Source of the DNA: Burkholderiaceae bacterium
Lineage (GTDB): Bacteria > Pseudomonadota > Gammaproteobacteria > Burkholderiales > Burkholderiaceae_F
Assembly (NCBI GenBank): GCA_019236735.1
Contig: JAFAIM010000065.1
Coordinates: 1 to 40,837 of the forward strand
Direction: 5' to 3'
Length of the DNA: 40,837 nucleotides
Every line of letters starts with the position of its first letter. Within the stretch, counting starts at the first letter, position 1. The translations under genes and the position numbers were made by a program. The notes under the pieces were generated by a model that did not search any database, was not told the origin of the DNA, and saw only the letters and a list, made by a program, of their open reading frames with translations. Positions 1 through 7,274 of this stretch are shown here, piece by piece.

Positions 1-1
1 C

Positions 2-412
2 AGGGACGATGAACGACCGGGCGCGTCTTGCTTCTGCGGAAAGGACGGCTGCATCGAGACCTTCCTGTGCGGCGATGGCCTCGCGCGCGAGTACTTCGCG
101 CGCAGCGGGCGCCATCTGACGGCAAGGCAGATCGCGTTCGGGGCCGCGACCGGTGAAACGTTTGCGAATGAGTGCCTTGCCGTCTACAAAGATCGCTTGG
201 CGCGCAGCCTGGCAGCCGTCGTGAATCTGCTGGATCCGGATGCGATCGTCCTTGGTGGTGGACTCTCCAATATTTCCGCGCTGTATGACGGACTGACCGA
301 GCAGATCGCAAAGTACGCGTTTTCCGATGGAATCGACACGCCGATCGTTCCGGCAGCGCATGGAGACTCCAGTGGCGTGCGCGGTGCGGCTTGGCTTTGG
401 GAGAGTCGCTAA
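2..412 (+). CDS. ROK-family sugar kinase, C-terminal part (5' end outside window)
   Basis: The reading frame is open from the first bases to the TAA at 410-412, so this is the C-terminal part of a gene that begins upstream. Near the window start it carries the ROK zinc-binding signature CFCGKDGCIETF, and further on the family segment LLDPDAIVLGGGLSN. ROK kinases phosphorylate sugars such as fructose, glucose or N-acetylhexosamines with ATP in the cytoplasm. The segment kept here does not contain the N-terminal phosphate-binding loop, so substrate cannot be assigned; fructokinase (Mak-like) is the most usual annotation for this signature. The gene is followed 12 bp later by a DUF488 gene on the same strand. 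Confidence 0.85.
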   Translation, partial: RDDERPGASCFCGKDGCIETFLCGDGLAREYFARSGRHLTARQIAFGAATGETFANECLAVYKDRLARSLAAVVNLLDPDAIVLGGGLSNISALYDGLTEQIAKYAFSDGIDTPIVPAAHGDSSGVRGAAWLWESR

Positions 413-424
413 GCTGGCGCAACC

Positions 425-811
425 ATGACGATTTCCATCGTGCGGCTCGGCTCCCCGAGGAGGCGCGGCGAGGGTCTTCGGATCGGGACCGTGCGGCGGC
501 CTCCACGCGGCGTTCCGAAGGGGGAGTACGCGAAGCGGGACTTTTACGACGTCTGGCTGCCTGCGTTGTCGCCCACCCCGGAGCTGATCGCACAAATTCA
601 ATCGTCGACCGATCCGAAGGCCTGGGAGGCGTTCCGGCGAAAGTTCCGCTCAGAGATGGCACGTCCCGACGCAGCCCGAACGCTCGACCTGCTGGCCGCG
701 CTGTCGCATCATACGAATCTGTCGGTTGGCTGCTACTGCGAAGACGAATCGCACTGTCACCGCGCGGTGTTGCGTGCACTGCTCGTCGAACACGGCGCCG
801 AGGTCCGTTAG
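425..811 (+). CDS. DUF488 family protein (YeaO-like)
   Basis: This 128-residue protein has the usual length and layout of DUF488/YeaO proteins: an N-terminal MTISIVRLGSPRRRGEGLRIG strand-turn region, a WLPALSPTPEL segment, and a cysteine/histidine-rich C-terminal motif CYCEDESHCHRAVL (about residues 103-116). The biochemical role of the family is not established, although the Cys/His cluster suggests metal or nucleic-acid binding. It starts 12 bp after the ROK kinase stop and ends 11 bp before the next start, so the first genes of the window could form one transcript. The ribosome-binding site is weak. Confidence 0.8.
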   Translation: MTISIVRLGSPRRRGEGLRIGTVRRPPRGVPKGEYAKRDFYDVWLPALSPTPELIAQIQSSTDPKAWEAFRRKFRSEMARPDAARTLDLLAALSHHTNLSVGCYCEDESHCHRAVLRALLVEHGAEVR

Positions 812-822
812 ATGGAGTCACT

Positions 823-1194
823 TTGATCGCTCGGAGTCGCCTGGCGGTGCTGCTCTCCATATCTCTACTGCTCGCGTGCGGACGAGAAGGGCAAGAAGCA
901 CCTTGGCCAAGGGCGGGAGTGTTTTCGGGCTACTACTCCAAGGGCTTCGAACGCAGCGATTTTCGGCCTATAGGATCAAAAGAGGTTTGGTGGATTACTC
1001 AAGATCCAGCAATGAAGGGACTGCAGTTGCCATTGCCGGTTGCTGGGTGCGTCTACCTTGTCGTGCGCGGCACTCTCACTTCGAGAGGCAGTTACGGGCA
1101 CCTCGGCGCATACCACCGCGAATTGGCGGCGCAGATAGTGATGGAGGCGAGGACCCCGAGTCCGGAGGAGGTTGCAGGCTTGTCAGAATGCTAA
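823..1194 (+). CDS. small lipoprotein of unknown function, TTG start
   Basis: A 123-residue protein read from TTG at 823, chosen because GGAG lies 5 bases upstream (814-817) and because this start gives a textbook lipoprotein signal: a charged IARSR start, a leucine-rich core, and the lipobox LLLAC with the lipidated cysteine near residue 20. The mature part (GREGQEAPWPRAGVFSGYYS onward) resembles no family I recognise. It would be anchored to a membrane from the periplasmic side. It follows the DUF488 gene by 11 bp and probably shares its transcript. A longer frame opening upstream overlaps the DUF488 gene and is unlikely to be used. Confidence 0.65.
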   Translation: MIARSRLAVLLSISLLLACGREGQEAPWPRAGVFSGYYSKGFERSDFRPIGSKEVWWITQDPAMKGLQLPLPVAGCVYLVVRGTLTSRGSYGHLGAYHRELAAQIVMEARTPSPEEVAGLSEC

Positions 1195-1248
1195 CGGGCT
1201 TTACAAATCCGGCGGGCTGCGATTCTCACTTCAATCAGAGGTTGCCAA

Positions 1249-1746
1249 ATGGAACGCGCCAACTCCCAACGTCCGTCCGCTGTGATCCTGATCGCGCTCG
1301 CGAGCGGCGTCGCAGGTGCGATCTTGGTTGAGGTAGCGGCCCGCTGGCTGGTTCCTCGCGCGAGCGCCGCACCCACTGCAGTCGAGAGCATCGTGGCGCG
1401 TCGGATCGACCTTGTCGACGCCAACGGGCGAACGCGGGCGGAACTCGCAGTGTCTCCGGATGGTGCCACGGGCCTGTTCTTCTTCGATTCTGCCGGTCGC
1501 AACCGGCTTGTGCTGGGTACCTATTCGAAGGCGGAAAGCGAATACCCGACGATCGTACTGAACGACACCCACCAGCAGGCAGCGGGAATCTTTCGCCTGT
1601 TTGGAGGCAACGAAACGCCGGTCGTCGTCCTCAAGCACAACGGCCAGGACCGCTCGATCTACGGGTTGAACCCGAGCTCGACCGAGCCGTTCCTCGTGCG
1701 CTATTCCAACAGTGGGAGCAAGGAGCGCACGTTCGGCGACTTCTGA
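1249..1746 (+). CDS. membrane-anchored protein with NHL-like short repeats, unknown function
   Basis: 165 residues. Residues about 11-37 form one hydrophobic segment followed by RASAAPTAVE, so the protein is either anchored by one helix or carries a signal peptide. The rest contains repeated patterns of the type DLVDANGRTRAELAVSPDG and FFDSAGRNRLVLGTY, which recur in uncharacterised exported proteins where each unit gives a small beta hairpin. No catalytic motif is visible. The stop is only 4 bases before the GTG of the next gene, which suggests co-translation with the TPM-domain protein. Confidence 0.6.
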   Translation: MERANSQRPSAVILIALASGVAGAILVEVAARWLVPRASAAPTAVESIVARRIDLVDANGRTRAELAVSPDGATGLFFFDSAGRNRLVLGTYSKAESEYPTIVLNDTHQQAAGIFRLFGGNETPVVVLKHNGQDRSIYGLNPSSTEPFLVRYSNSGSKERTFGDF

Positions 1747-1750
1747 GCGA

Positions 1751-3169
1751 GTGACCAGACGAATCGCATTTGCCCTGGTGCTGGCGGCGGCCGTCGCATT
1801 CGCCGCCGGACTGTATACGCGGCGCGCCCACCACGCCCCTCCCAGACCCCGTTACGTGCTGATCAACGAAACGAACCAGCACGACTTCGATCTGGCTCTT
1901 CGAATGAGCCTGAAGCTTGCCGAGGACAAGGCGCGCATCGAAAACGCCCTCGTACTGTTGCCCGCTTTGCCGGCTGACAAAACCATCGAGGAATTGGCGG
2001 CAGACCTGTTCTCGAAGTACCGCATTGGCCAGCGCGAAGGCGGTCGAGGCCTGCTGTATCTGTACGCCGCGCGGGAGAATGTGATGAAGATCGAAGTCTC
2101 CTACGCGCTGGAGGCGGCGATCCCGGACATCGTGTGCCGGCAGCTCGAGGAGGCGGCCAAGACCTACATGCTGTCGGAGGTGCCTCAGGATTTCCTGTCG
2201 GAGCTCATCATCACGACAAACCTGCGAGGCATGGGATCCGTCAGTGACACCGGCACGGCGGCGCGTCCGAAGTGGCTCAGCGATGAATTTCTTTCGGGTG
2301 GCGCAGGCGCGCTGGTCGGCGGATACGGCAAGTCGCTGTCCGAATACGAGCGTGCGATCAAGCGGCTGCCTGCGGCGGACTGGACGGCCTTCGCCGCCTC
2401 GCGCCAAGCAGCCGAAACGCTCCAGCGCTACCTCTTGTCGCTGCAGCTGGGAATCGGTGACCCTCGTCTGCCGCTTCTGACGGATGGAAGCCGCATCTTT
2501 CGCGCCATTGTGCCGCGCGACGGGGCGCAGCAGCAGCGGATTTTCCAGTACTTGAACGCGTCAACGCCGCTGCGGCTCGTGTACTCCGGCGACCTGGCCC
2601 TGGCAGTGCCAAAAGCGGGCGGCTCGAACCTCCCGATCGTGCTTCGGCGCGGAACCGATCATTTATGGTACGTGGACGAGCCAAAAGCCTGGACGTACTT
2701 TCACCGCTTCGAGAACAGCGTCAACTTCACTGTGAAGTACGCCGACAACCCCTTCGTCAGCCAGCTGCGCGAACTCGCACTGCCCGGCATCGAGCAGACG
2801 ATCTACGGGAGCCATGTCGCGACACCCGCGCTCCCACAATATCCGTTCGACCTGGGAAAGCGCGTGGAAGAACTACAAGTGCAAGCGGCCGAGCATCCGC
2901 GCGATCCCGTGGTTCGAGCCGCTCTGGGAGATCTGTATCTGTTCGAGATGAACTGGATCACCCAGGCGATCGGGTGGTACGAGCAGGCCCGAGCGCTCGC
3001 ACCGGGGGATCTCACATACCGGTGGCGGCTGATGGATTTGTATTTGAATGCTTCGCAGGCGGAAAAGTGCCTCGCCGAGCTGAAGTTCCTCGCGGACCGC
3101 TCGCCTCAAGACATCGCGACTCGCAATTGGTACGTCGCGTACAAAGAGGCGTACGACTCTACGCTCTAG
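1751..3169 (+). CDS. TPM-domain protein with C-terminal TPR-like repeats
   Basis: From the GTG at 1751 (chosen because it lies 4 bases after the previous stop and starts a clean signal/anchor sequence MTRRIAFALVLAAAVAFAAG) the protein has 472 residues. An alternative GTG at 1712 would overlap the preceding gene. A TPM domain (formerly DUF477) follows the anchor, seen as PADKTIEELAADLFSKYRIG, a GGRGLLYLYA strand and MKIEVSYALEAAIPD. The C-terminal 110 residues look like TPR helices (VVRAALGDLYLFEMNWITQA). TPM domains occur in extracytoplasmic proteins linked to phosphatase activity or membrane-complex repair. The gene converges on dinB; the two coding ends overlap by 4 bp. Confidence 0.7.
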   Translation: MTRRIAFALVLAAAVAFAAGLYTRRAHHAPPRPRYVLINETNQHDFDLALRMSLKLAEDKARIENALVLLPALPADKTIEELAADLFSKYRIGQREGGRGLLYLYAARENVMKIEVSYALEAAIPDIVCRQLEEAAKTYMLSEVPQDFLSELIITTNLRGMGSVSDTGTAARPKWLSDEFLSGGAGALVGGYGKSLSEYERAIKRLPAADWTAFAASRQAAETLQRYLLSLQLGIGDPRLPLLTDGSRIFRAIVPRDGAQQQRIFQYLNASTPLRLVYSGDLALAVPKAGGSNLPIVLRRGTDHLWYVDEPKAWTYFHRFENSVNFTVKYADNPFVSQLRELALPGIEQTIYGSHVATPALPQYPFDLGKRVEELQVQAAEHPRDPVVRAALGDLYLFEMNWITQAIGWYEQARALAPGDLTYRWRLMDLYLNASQAEKCLAELKFLADRSPQDIATRNWYVAYKEAYDSTL

Positions 3170-4326
3170 CTTTCCGAAATCGGCGTCAATGAATCGGCCC
3201 GCACGCCAAGCAAGCGGATGCGGCGGTCGAGCGTAACGCGCTTCAAGCACATGCCGGCGGCGAGGCGGATCGCATGCGGCTCCATGATCGGCGCCTCCAG
3301 AGTGTGCACGCGCGTGACGGTTCGGAAGTCTTCGAAGCGCAGTTTCACGCCGATTGTTCGCCCCGCGTAGTGCCTGCGCTGCAGATCGTGCCCGAGCTGC
3401 TCGCACAGCTCGGTGAAGATGCGGCCGAGCTCAGCGCGGTCGCGCACCGGATGCATGTCGCGGTCGAACGTGGTTTCGCGACTGATCGATTTCGGCTCGC
3501 TGAATACCTCAACTTCGCGATCGTCGCGCCCCTGTGAGACCTGATGCAGCCAGCGGCCGTAGCTGGCGCCGAAGTTCGCGACCAGCCAGGCCGCATCGGC
3601 ATCGGCCAGCTCTCCGATCGTACGAATCCCCAGGCTTTCGAGCCGGGCATTGGTTTTCGGCCCTACGCCGTTCAGTCGGCGCGCTGGCAGCGGCCAGATG
3701 CGCGAAGCGATTTCCGCTTCGGTGATCACCGTCAGGCCATCGGGTTTGTCCAGCTCGGATGCGAGCTTGGCGAGCAGCTTGTTCGGCGCCAATCCGATCG
3801 AACAGGTCAATCCGGTCGCTGACCGAACCACGCGCTTCAGCGTGGTGGCGACTTCGCGCGCGCACCACCAGGCATCGTCTGGCGAATCGATGTTCGGTGC
3901 AACTTCCTCGGTCAGATCGAGGTAGATCTCGTCGATGCCGCGATCCTCGATGCGCGGCGCGATCGTCCGCGCAGCCTCCTTGAACAGCCTCGAGTAGCGC
4001 CGGTACTGCTCGAAGTCAGCCGGCAGCAGCACCGCATCAGGCGCCAGGCGGGCCGCCTTCATCAGCGGCATCGCCGAGTGCACGCCGAGCTCGCGCGCCT
4101 CGTAGGTCGCCGTGGTAGCAACCCCGCGGCCGGCGTAGTCGCGCAGCCGCGCGAAACGGCGGCGTGTCACGCCGGTTGCCGGATCGGTCTCGGTGACCGG
4201 CTGATGCGGGTGCCAGCCACCGACCACGACCGGCAACCCACACAGCTCCGGATAGCGCAGCAACTCGACCGACGCGAAAAATGCGTCCATATCGAGGTGC
4301 GCGACAATGCGCGGGGGCGCATTCAT
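3166..4326 (-). CDS. dinB: DNA polymerase IV (Y family)
   Basis: 386 residues, a normal length for DinB. The palm motif HLDMDAFFASVE (Asp12) and the second acidic motif RGIDEIYLDLT (Asp132, Glu133) supply the metal-binding carboxylates, and SIGLAPNKLLAKLASELDKP is the conserved helix of Y-family polymerases. Pol IV performs translesion synthesis past minor-groove adducts and extends mismatched ends. Compared with Escherichia coli DinB there is an insertion of roughly 25 residues (about 38-65) between the VVVGG strand and the segment leading to YEAR. Its start is only 9 bp from the divergent VOC gene. I see no LexA box between them. Confidence 0.93.
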   Translation of the reverse strand: MNAPPRIVAHLDMDAFFASVELLRYPELCGLPVVVGGWHPHQPVTETDPATGVTRRRFARLRDYAGRGVATTATYEARELGVHSAMPLMKAARLAPDAVLLPADFEQYRRYSRLFKEAARTIAPRIEDRGIDEIYLDLTEEVAPNIDSPDDAWWCAREVATTLKRVVRSATGLTCSIGLAPNKLLAKLASELDKPDGLTVITEAEIASRIWPLPARRLNGVGPKTNARLESLGIRTIGELADADAAWLVANFGASYGRWLHQVSQGRDDREVEVFSEPKSISRETTFDRDMHPVRDRAELGRIFTELCEQLGHDLQRRHYAGRTIGVKLRFEDFRTVTRVHTLEAPIMEPHAIRLAAGMCLKRVTLDRRIRLLGVRADSLTPISES

Positions 4327-4335
4327 CGGGCAAGC

Positions 4336-4719
4336 ATGAACGACTACAACTCACGGCACAACCGCGCTGTCTGGTTCGACATCCCGGTCGTCGAGCTGGA
4401 ACGCTCGGCATCGTTCTATCGCGCGGTGCTCGCGATCCATATGCACCGGGAACAATCGCAGGATGGCCCCTTTTACGTGTTCGAACACGCTGGAGGCAAC
4501 GGCGGTTGTCTGGTCGTCCGGCCGTCGGATTCGGGGCGTCGCGGTCCGCTGGTGTATCTGAACGTCGATGGGCGCATCCACGACGCCGTGCGGCAGGTGC
4601 AGCAGTGGGGCGGAACGATCGTCGAGCCGATTCGCTCGATCGGCCCGCACGGTTTTCGAGCGGTCATTTTGGACACCGAGGGCAACCGAGTTGCACTGCA
4701 TTCGCGCAGTGATGCTTAG
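4336..4719 (+). CDS. VOC (glyoxalase/bleomycin-resistance) family protein
   Basis: 127 residues starting at ATG 4336, nine bases from the dinB start on the opposite strand. The fold signature is visible: an AVWFDIPVVELERSASFYRAV first module and a second module ending in GFRAVILDTEGNRVALHS. VOC proteins use a paired beta-alpha-beta fold, often with a divalent metal, for isomerisation, dioxygenation or drug binding. Substrate cannot be inferred. The gene converges on the sigma factor gene, overlapping its 3' end by 56 bp. Confidence 0.82.
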   Translation: MNDYNSRHNRAVWFDIPVVELERSASFYRAVLAIHMHREQSQDGPFYVFEHAGGNGGCLVVRPSDSGRRGPLVYLNVDGRIHDAVRQVQQWGGTIVEPIRSIGPHGFRAVILDTEGNRVALHSRSDA

Positions 4720-5944
4720 CGCGCTGCTGCAGGAAGTCTCGCACTGCCGGATCGCTTTCCAAGCCGATCGCTCGTTCGTACGCGCGAGCGGCAGCTTCGA
4801 TCGCGCCGCAGCGGGCGAGCAGGTCCGCACGAGCTGCCCAATAGGGCTGGTAGGTTTGCAGGCGCTCGTCGGCGCCGAGTGCGTCCAGCGCGGACAGGCC
4901 CGCGGCCGGTCCCCGTGTTTCGGCAACGGCCACCGCGCGGTTCAACGCCGCCACCGGTGAACGCGTGACCACGCACAGCGCGTCGTACAGACGCTCGATT
5001 GCGGCCCAGTCTGCCCTGCCGGCGCGGGCGCGCACCGCATGCGCCGACTGTACCGCCGCTTCCAGGTGGTAACGCCCGGGGGCGCCGGTACGGTTCGCCC
5101 GTGCCAGCAGCGTCTCCGCCTCGTCGATCATCGCCAGGTCCCATTGGGCCGGATCTTGCTCTGCAAGCGGTACATAGTGGCCGGACGGAGCCCGCCGCGC
5201 TTCGCGGCGTGCGTGCGTATGCAGCATCAGCGACAACAGACCCAAGGCCTCACTCTGATCGGGAAGGAGCGATGCGATCAGGCGCCCCAGCCAGATTGCC
5301 TCCTCCGCGAGGTTGCGGCGGTGGGGGTCGACGCCCTGCGGATCGGACCATCCCTCCGCGTACGCCGCGTAGATGGCGTCCAGCACGGCATCCAGACGCT
5401 CGTCCAACGCATCACGCTCGGGTACTTCGAACGCGATCCCCGCCTGCCGGATCTTGGCCTTAGCGCGGGCGAGCCGCTGGCCCATCGTTGCGGGCGCGAC
5501 CAGGAAAGCCGAGGCGATCGTTGCCGCGTCGAAGCCGAGCACGACCTGCAGCATCAGCGGGGCACGCACTCCGGAATCGATGCCCGGGTGGGCGCACGCG
5601 AACAACAAGCCGAGACGGCGGTCGGGAATGGCGAACGGCTCATCGTCTTCGGTCCACGGCTCGGTAAGCCACTGAAGCTGCTCCGAGGTCGCCTCGTCGA
5701 GTCGCCTGCGGCGGGCCGCATCCACCAGGCGCCGTCGTGCGACCGTCAGCAACCACGCATCGGGCGAGTCGGGCACGCCGCGCACCGGCCATTCGGCCAG
5801 CGCGGCGGTGAAAGCCTCCGACAACGCGTCCTCGGCTCCGGCAACATCGCGCGTCCGTGCGGACAGGAAGGCGATCAGCTTGCCGTAGCTTGCCCGGGCC
5901 GACATCTCCGCCGTGCGCGCTGCCTCGAGCCAGTCCTGAGTCAC
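4664..5944 (-). CDS. ECF sigma factor of the ECF42 type (DUF6596 C-terminal extension)
   Basis: 426 residues from GTG 5944 (GGGG lies about 10 bases upstream; the open frame extends further but would run into the YCII gene). The N-terminal 170 residues carry sigma region 2 (SYGKLIAFLSARTRDVAGAE) and region 4 (LGFDAATIASAFLVAPATMG). The remainder is the long helical extension typical of ECF42 (YHLEAAVQSAHAVRARAGRA and a TPR-like AARAYERAIGLESDPAVRDF). ECF42 factors lack a classical anti-sigma factor and are genetically linked to YCII/DGPF proteins, exactly as here. The factor directs RNA polymerase to a small regulon, probably including its own operon. Confidence 0.9.
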   Translation of the reverse strand: MTQDWLEAARTAEMSARASYGKLIAFLSARTRDVAGAEDALSEAFTAALAEWPVRGVPDSPDAWLLTVARRRLVDAARRRRLDEATSEQLQWLTEPWTEDDEPFAIPDRRLGLLFACAHPGIDSGVRAPLMLQVVLGFDAATIASAFLVAPATMGQRLARAKAKIRQAGIAFEVPERDALDERLDAVLDAIYAAYAEGWSDPQGVDPHRRNLAEEAIWLGRLIASLLPDQSEALGLLSLMLHTHARREARRAPSGHYVPLAEQDPAQWDLAMIDEAETLLARANRTGAPGRYHLEAAVQSAHAVRARAGRADWAAIERLYDALCVVTRSPVAALNRAVAVAETRGPAAGLSALDALGADERLQTYQPYWAARADLLARCGAIEAAARAYERAIGLESDPAVRDFLQQRAKHHCANAVQLGCPRCPK

Positions 5945-5981
5945 GTCGGCACCCCGGCCATCGCGTGTTCGCTGCGCCGCC

Positions 5982-6338
5982 TCACATATCGCTACGCGGC
6001 CAGACGGGGCGCACCTCGACGATACCGTGGCTGGCGCCGGGGCAGCGGGCGGCCCACGACAGCGCTGCATCAAGGTCGGCGACGTCGATCAGGTAGTAGC
6101 CGCCGAGCTGTTCACGCGTCTCGGCGTACGGTCCGTTGAGCACCTCCGTCTTGCCGGCCTTCACGCGCACGGTGGTGGCGGTATGCGTCGGACGCAGGCG
6201 GTTGCTGCCACGCAGGATCCCGGCGTTTTGCAGGGCTCCGGTGTAGGCCCCGTACGCGGCCAACGCTTCACTTGCTTGCGCCTGGCTGAGCTTCTCGAAC
6301 TGCGAATGATCCGCATAGAGCATCAGTAGGAATTCCAT
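5982..6338 (-). CDS. YCII (DGPF-domain) protein, ECF42 partner
   Basis: 118 residues with the YCII-related ferredoxin-like fold: MEFLLMLYAD strand, a central helix, and LNGPYAETREQLGGYYLID near residues 67-85. The motif that gives the DGPF family its name is NGPY here (68-71). Proteins of this family sit next to ECF42 sigma factors and are thought to belong to their regulon or signalling; their chemistry is unproven. A good ribosome-binding site (GGAGAG) precedes ATG 6338. The sigma factor gene follows 37 bp downstream, so the two form an operon transcribed from the region near 6390-6417. Confidence 0.9.
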   Translation of the reverse strand: MEFLLMLYADHSQFEKLSQAQASEALAAYGAYTGALQNAGILRGSNRLRPTHTATTVRVKAGKTEVLNGPYAETREQLGGYYLIDVADLDAALSWAARCPGASHGIVEVRPVWPRSDM

Positions 6339-6389
6339 GGTCGGCTCTCCTGTTGGTTGACGGCGAGGCGACTTGCCTGCCTTGACAAT

Positions 6390-6417
6390 GTCGTCTCAGG
6401 ACCGCCGGATTTCGACA
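6390..6417 (-). promoter_or_regulatory. candidate ECF42-dependent promoter of the YCII-sigma operon
   Basis: Read on the minus strand, TGTCGA (6417-6412) and CGAC (6393-6390) are separated by 18 bases and lie about 50 bases upstream of the YCII start codon. From memory, ECF42 promoters have a TGTCGA -35 element and a short CG(A/T)C -10 element, so this is a good fit for an autoregulated promoter. The match is by eye and from recall of the published motif. Confidence 0.45.
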
Positions 6418-6454
6418 TTTGCCCCGAGAAATTTTGAGCTGTTTCGTTGCCTGC

Positions 6455-6484
6455 TTGACATGCAAGTATTTCCTTGCATATTAT
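6455..6484 (+). promoter_or_regulatory. sigma70 promoter with overlapping ArsR operator
   Basis: A perfect -35 TTGACA (6455-6460) is followed after 18 bases by a -10 TATTAT (6479-6484), 13 bases before the ArsR start codon. The spacer holds an exact inverted repeat, ATGCAAG (6460-6466) and CTTGCAT (6473-6479) around a 6-base centre. It covers the gap between -35 and -10, so a bound dimer would block RNA polymerase. The arrangement is what is expected for autorepression by the ArsR protein encoded next. Confidence 0.75.
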
Positions 6485-6496
6485 TCGACCGGATCG

Positions 6497-6823
6497 ATGA
6501 GGGATCAGGAAGCAATCTTCAAAGCACTGGCCGATGGCACCCGTCGGACGCTGCTGGATCGTCTGTACGAACACGACGGGCAGACCCTGGGACAGCTGTG
6601 CGAGCACATGCACATGACGCGGCAGGCGGTCACGCAACACCTGCAGCAGCTCGAGGACGCAGACCTCGTCGCGACGTTCTGGCGGGGGCGCGAGAAGCTG
6701 CACTTTCTGAACGCCGTACCGCTGCAGCGGATATACGAGCGCTGGATCCGCAAGTTCGAAATCCCGCGCATGCACGCGCTGCATGCGCTCAAACGCCGTC
6801 TCGAGGGAGATGAAAATGAGTAA
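6497..6823 (+). CDS. ArsR/SmtB-family winged-helix repressor
   Basis: 108 residues from ATG 6497, which directly follows the promoter; a longer frame would include the promoter itself. The winged helix is plain: AIFKALADGTRRTLLDRLYE, the recognition helix MTRQAVTQHLQQLEDADLVA and a wing ending in REKLHFLNAVP. No metal-binding cysteine pair is present, so this is the subgroup paired with SRPBCC/AHSA1 proteins rather than a metal sensor. The next gene overlaps its end by 8 bp. It probably represses this two-gene operon through the palindrome at 6460-6479. Confidence 0.9.
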   Translation: MRDQEAIFKALADGTRRTLLDRLYEHDGQTLGQLCEHMHMTRQAVTQHLQQLEDADLVATFWRGREKLHFLNAVPLQRIYERWIRKFEIPRMHALHALKRRLEGDENE

Positions 6824-7274
6824 GTCGACTTTCGTCTACACGATCTATATCCGCACCTCCGCCGAACGGCTGTGGGAGGCGCTCACCACACCGCAGTTCG
6901 CGAAGCAGTACTGGTTCGGCATGCACGTGCAGACCGATTGGAAGAAAGGTTCGCCGTGGCAGCTGCTCTTCTCGGACGGGCGGGTCGCCGATACGGGCGA
7001 GGTCGTCGAAGCGGAACCGCCGCGGAAACTGGTGCTGCGTTGGCGCAACGAGTGGAAGCCGGAGTTCAAGGCCGAGGGCGACTCGGTCTGCACGATGTTG
7101 CTGGAGCCGGACAACGACGCGGTCAAGCTCACGGTGACGCACGAGATGCAGCGCGATGGCTCCGGCCTGATTCAAGCCGTCTCCGGCGGTTGGCCACAAA
7201 TCCTGTCCAATCTCAAGTCGTTGCTGGAGACCGGTCAGCCTGTCGCTACCGCCCTGCATCGGCCAGGCGCGTGA
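6816..7274 (+). CDS. SRPBCC (AHSA1/START-like) domain protein
   Basis: 152 residues from ATG 6816, preceded by GAGGGAGA at good spacing and overlapping the ArsR stop by 8 bp. An in-frame ATG at 6810 is possible but would sit against the Shine-Dalgarno sequence. The START-like fold is visible in YTIYIRTSAERLWEALTTPQ at the start, GEVVEAEPPRKLVLRW in the middle and the C-terminal helix GGWPQILSNLKSLLETG. Such proteins bind a hydrophobic ligand in a deep cavity. Gene pairs of this kind with ArsR regulators are widespread, but the ligand is generally unknown. The gene converges on cca with a 29-bp overlap. Confidence 0.88.
   Translation: MSKSTFVYTIYIRTSAERLWEALTTPQFAKQYWFGMHVQTDWKKGSPWQLLFSDGRVADTGEVVEAEPPRKLVLRWRNEWKPEFKAEGDSVCTMLLEPDNDAVKLTVTHEMQRDGSGLIQAVSGGWPQILSNLKSLLETGQPVATALHRPGA

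Noticed and set aside
391-1194. A 267-codon frame running through the DUF488 gene and the lipoprotein
   Set aside because: The first two thirds are a shadow of the DUF488 gene in another frame. Only the part from TTG 823 has a ribosome-binding site and a lipoprotein signal.
1231-2407. Long minus-strand frames opposite the membrane-anchored and TPM genes
   Set aside because: Arg/Gln-rich translations without recognisable motifs, exactly antisense to better-supported genes in high-GC DNA.
5039-6139. A 366-codon plus-strand frame opposite the ECF42 sigma factor
   Set aside because: It is the antisense of an unmistakable sigma factor and has no start signal or family features.
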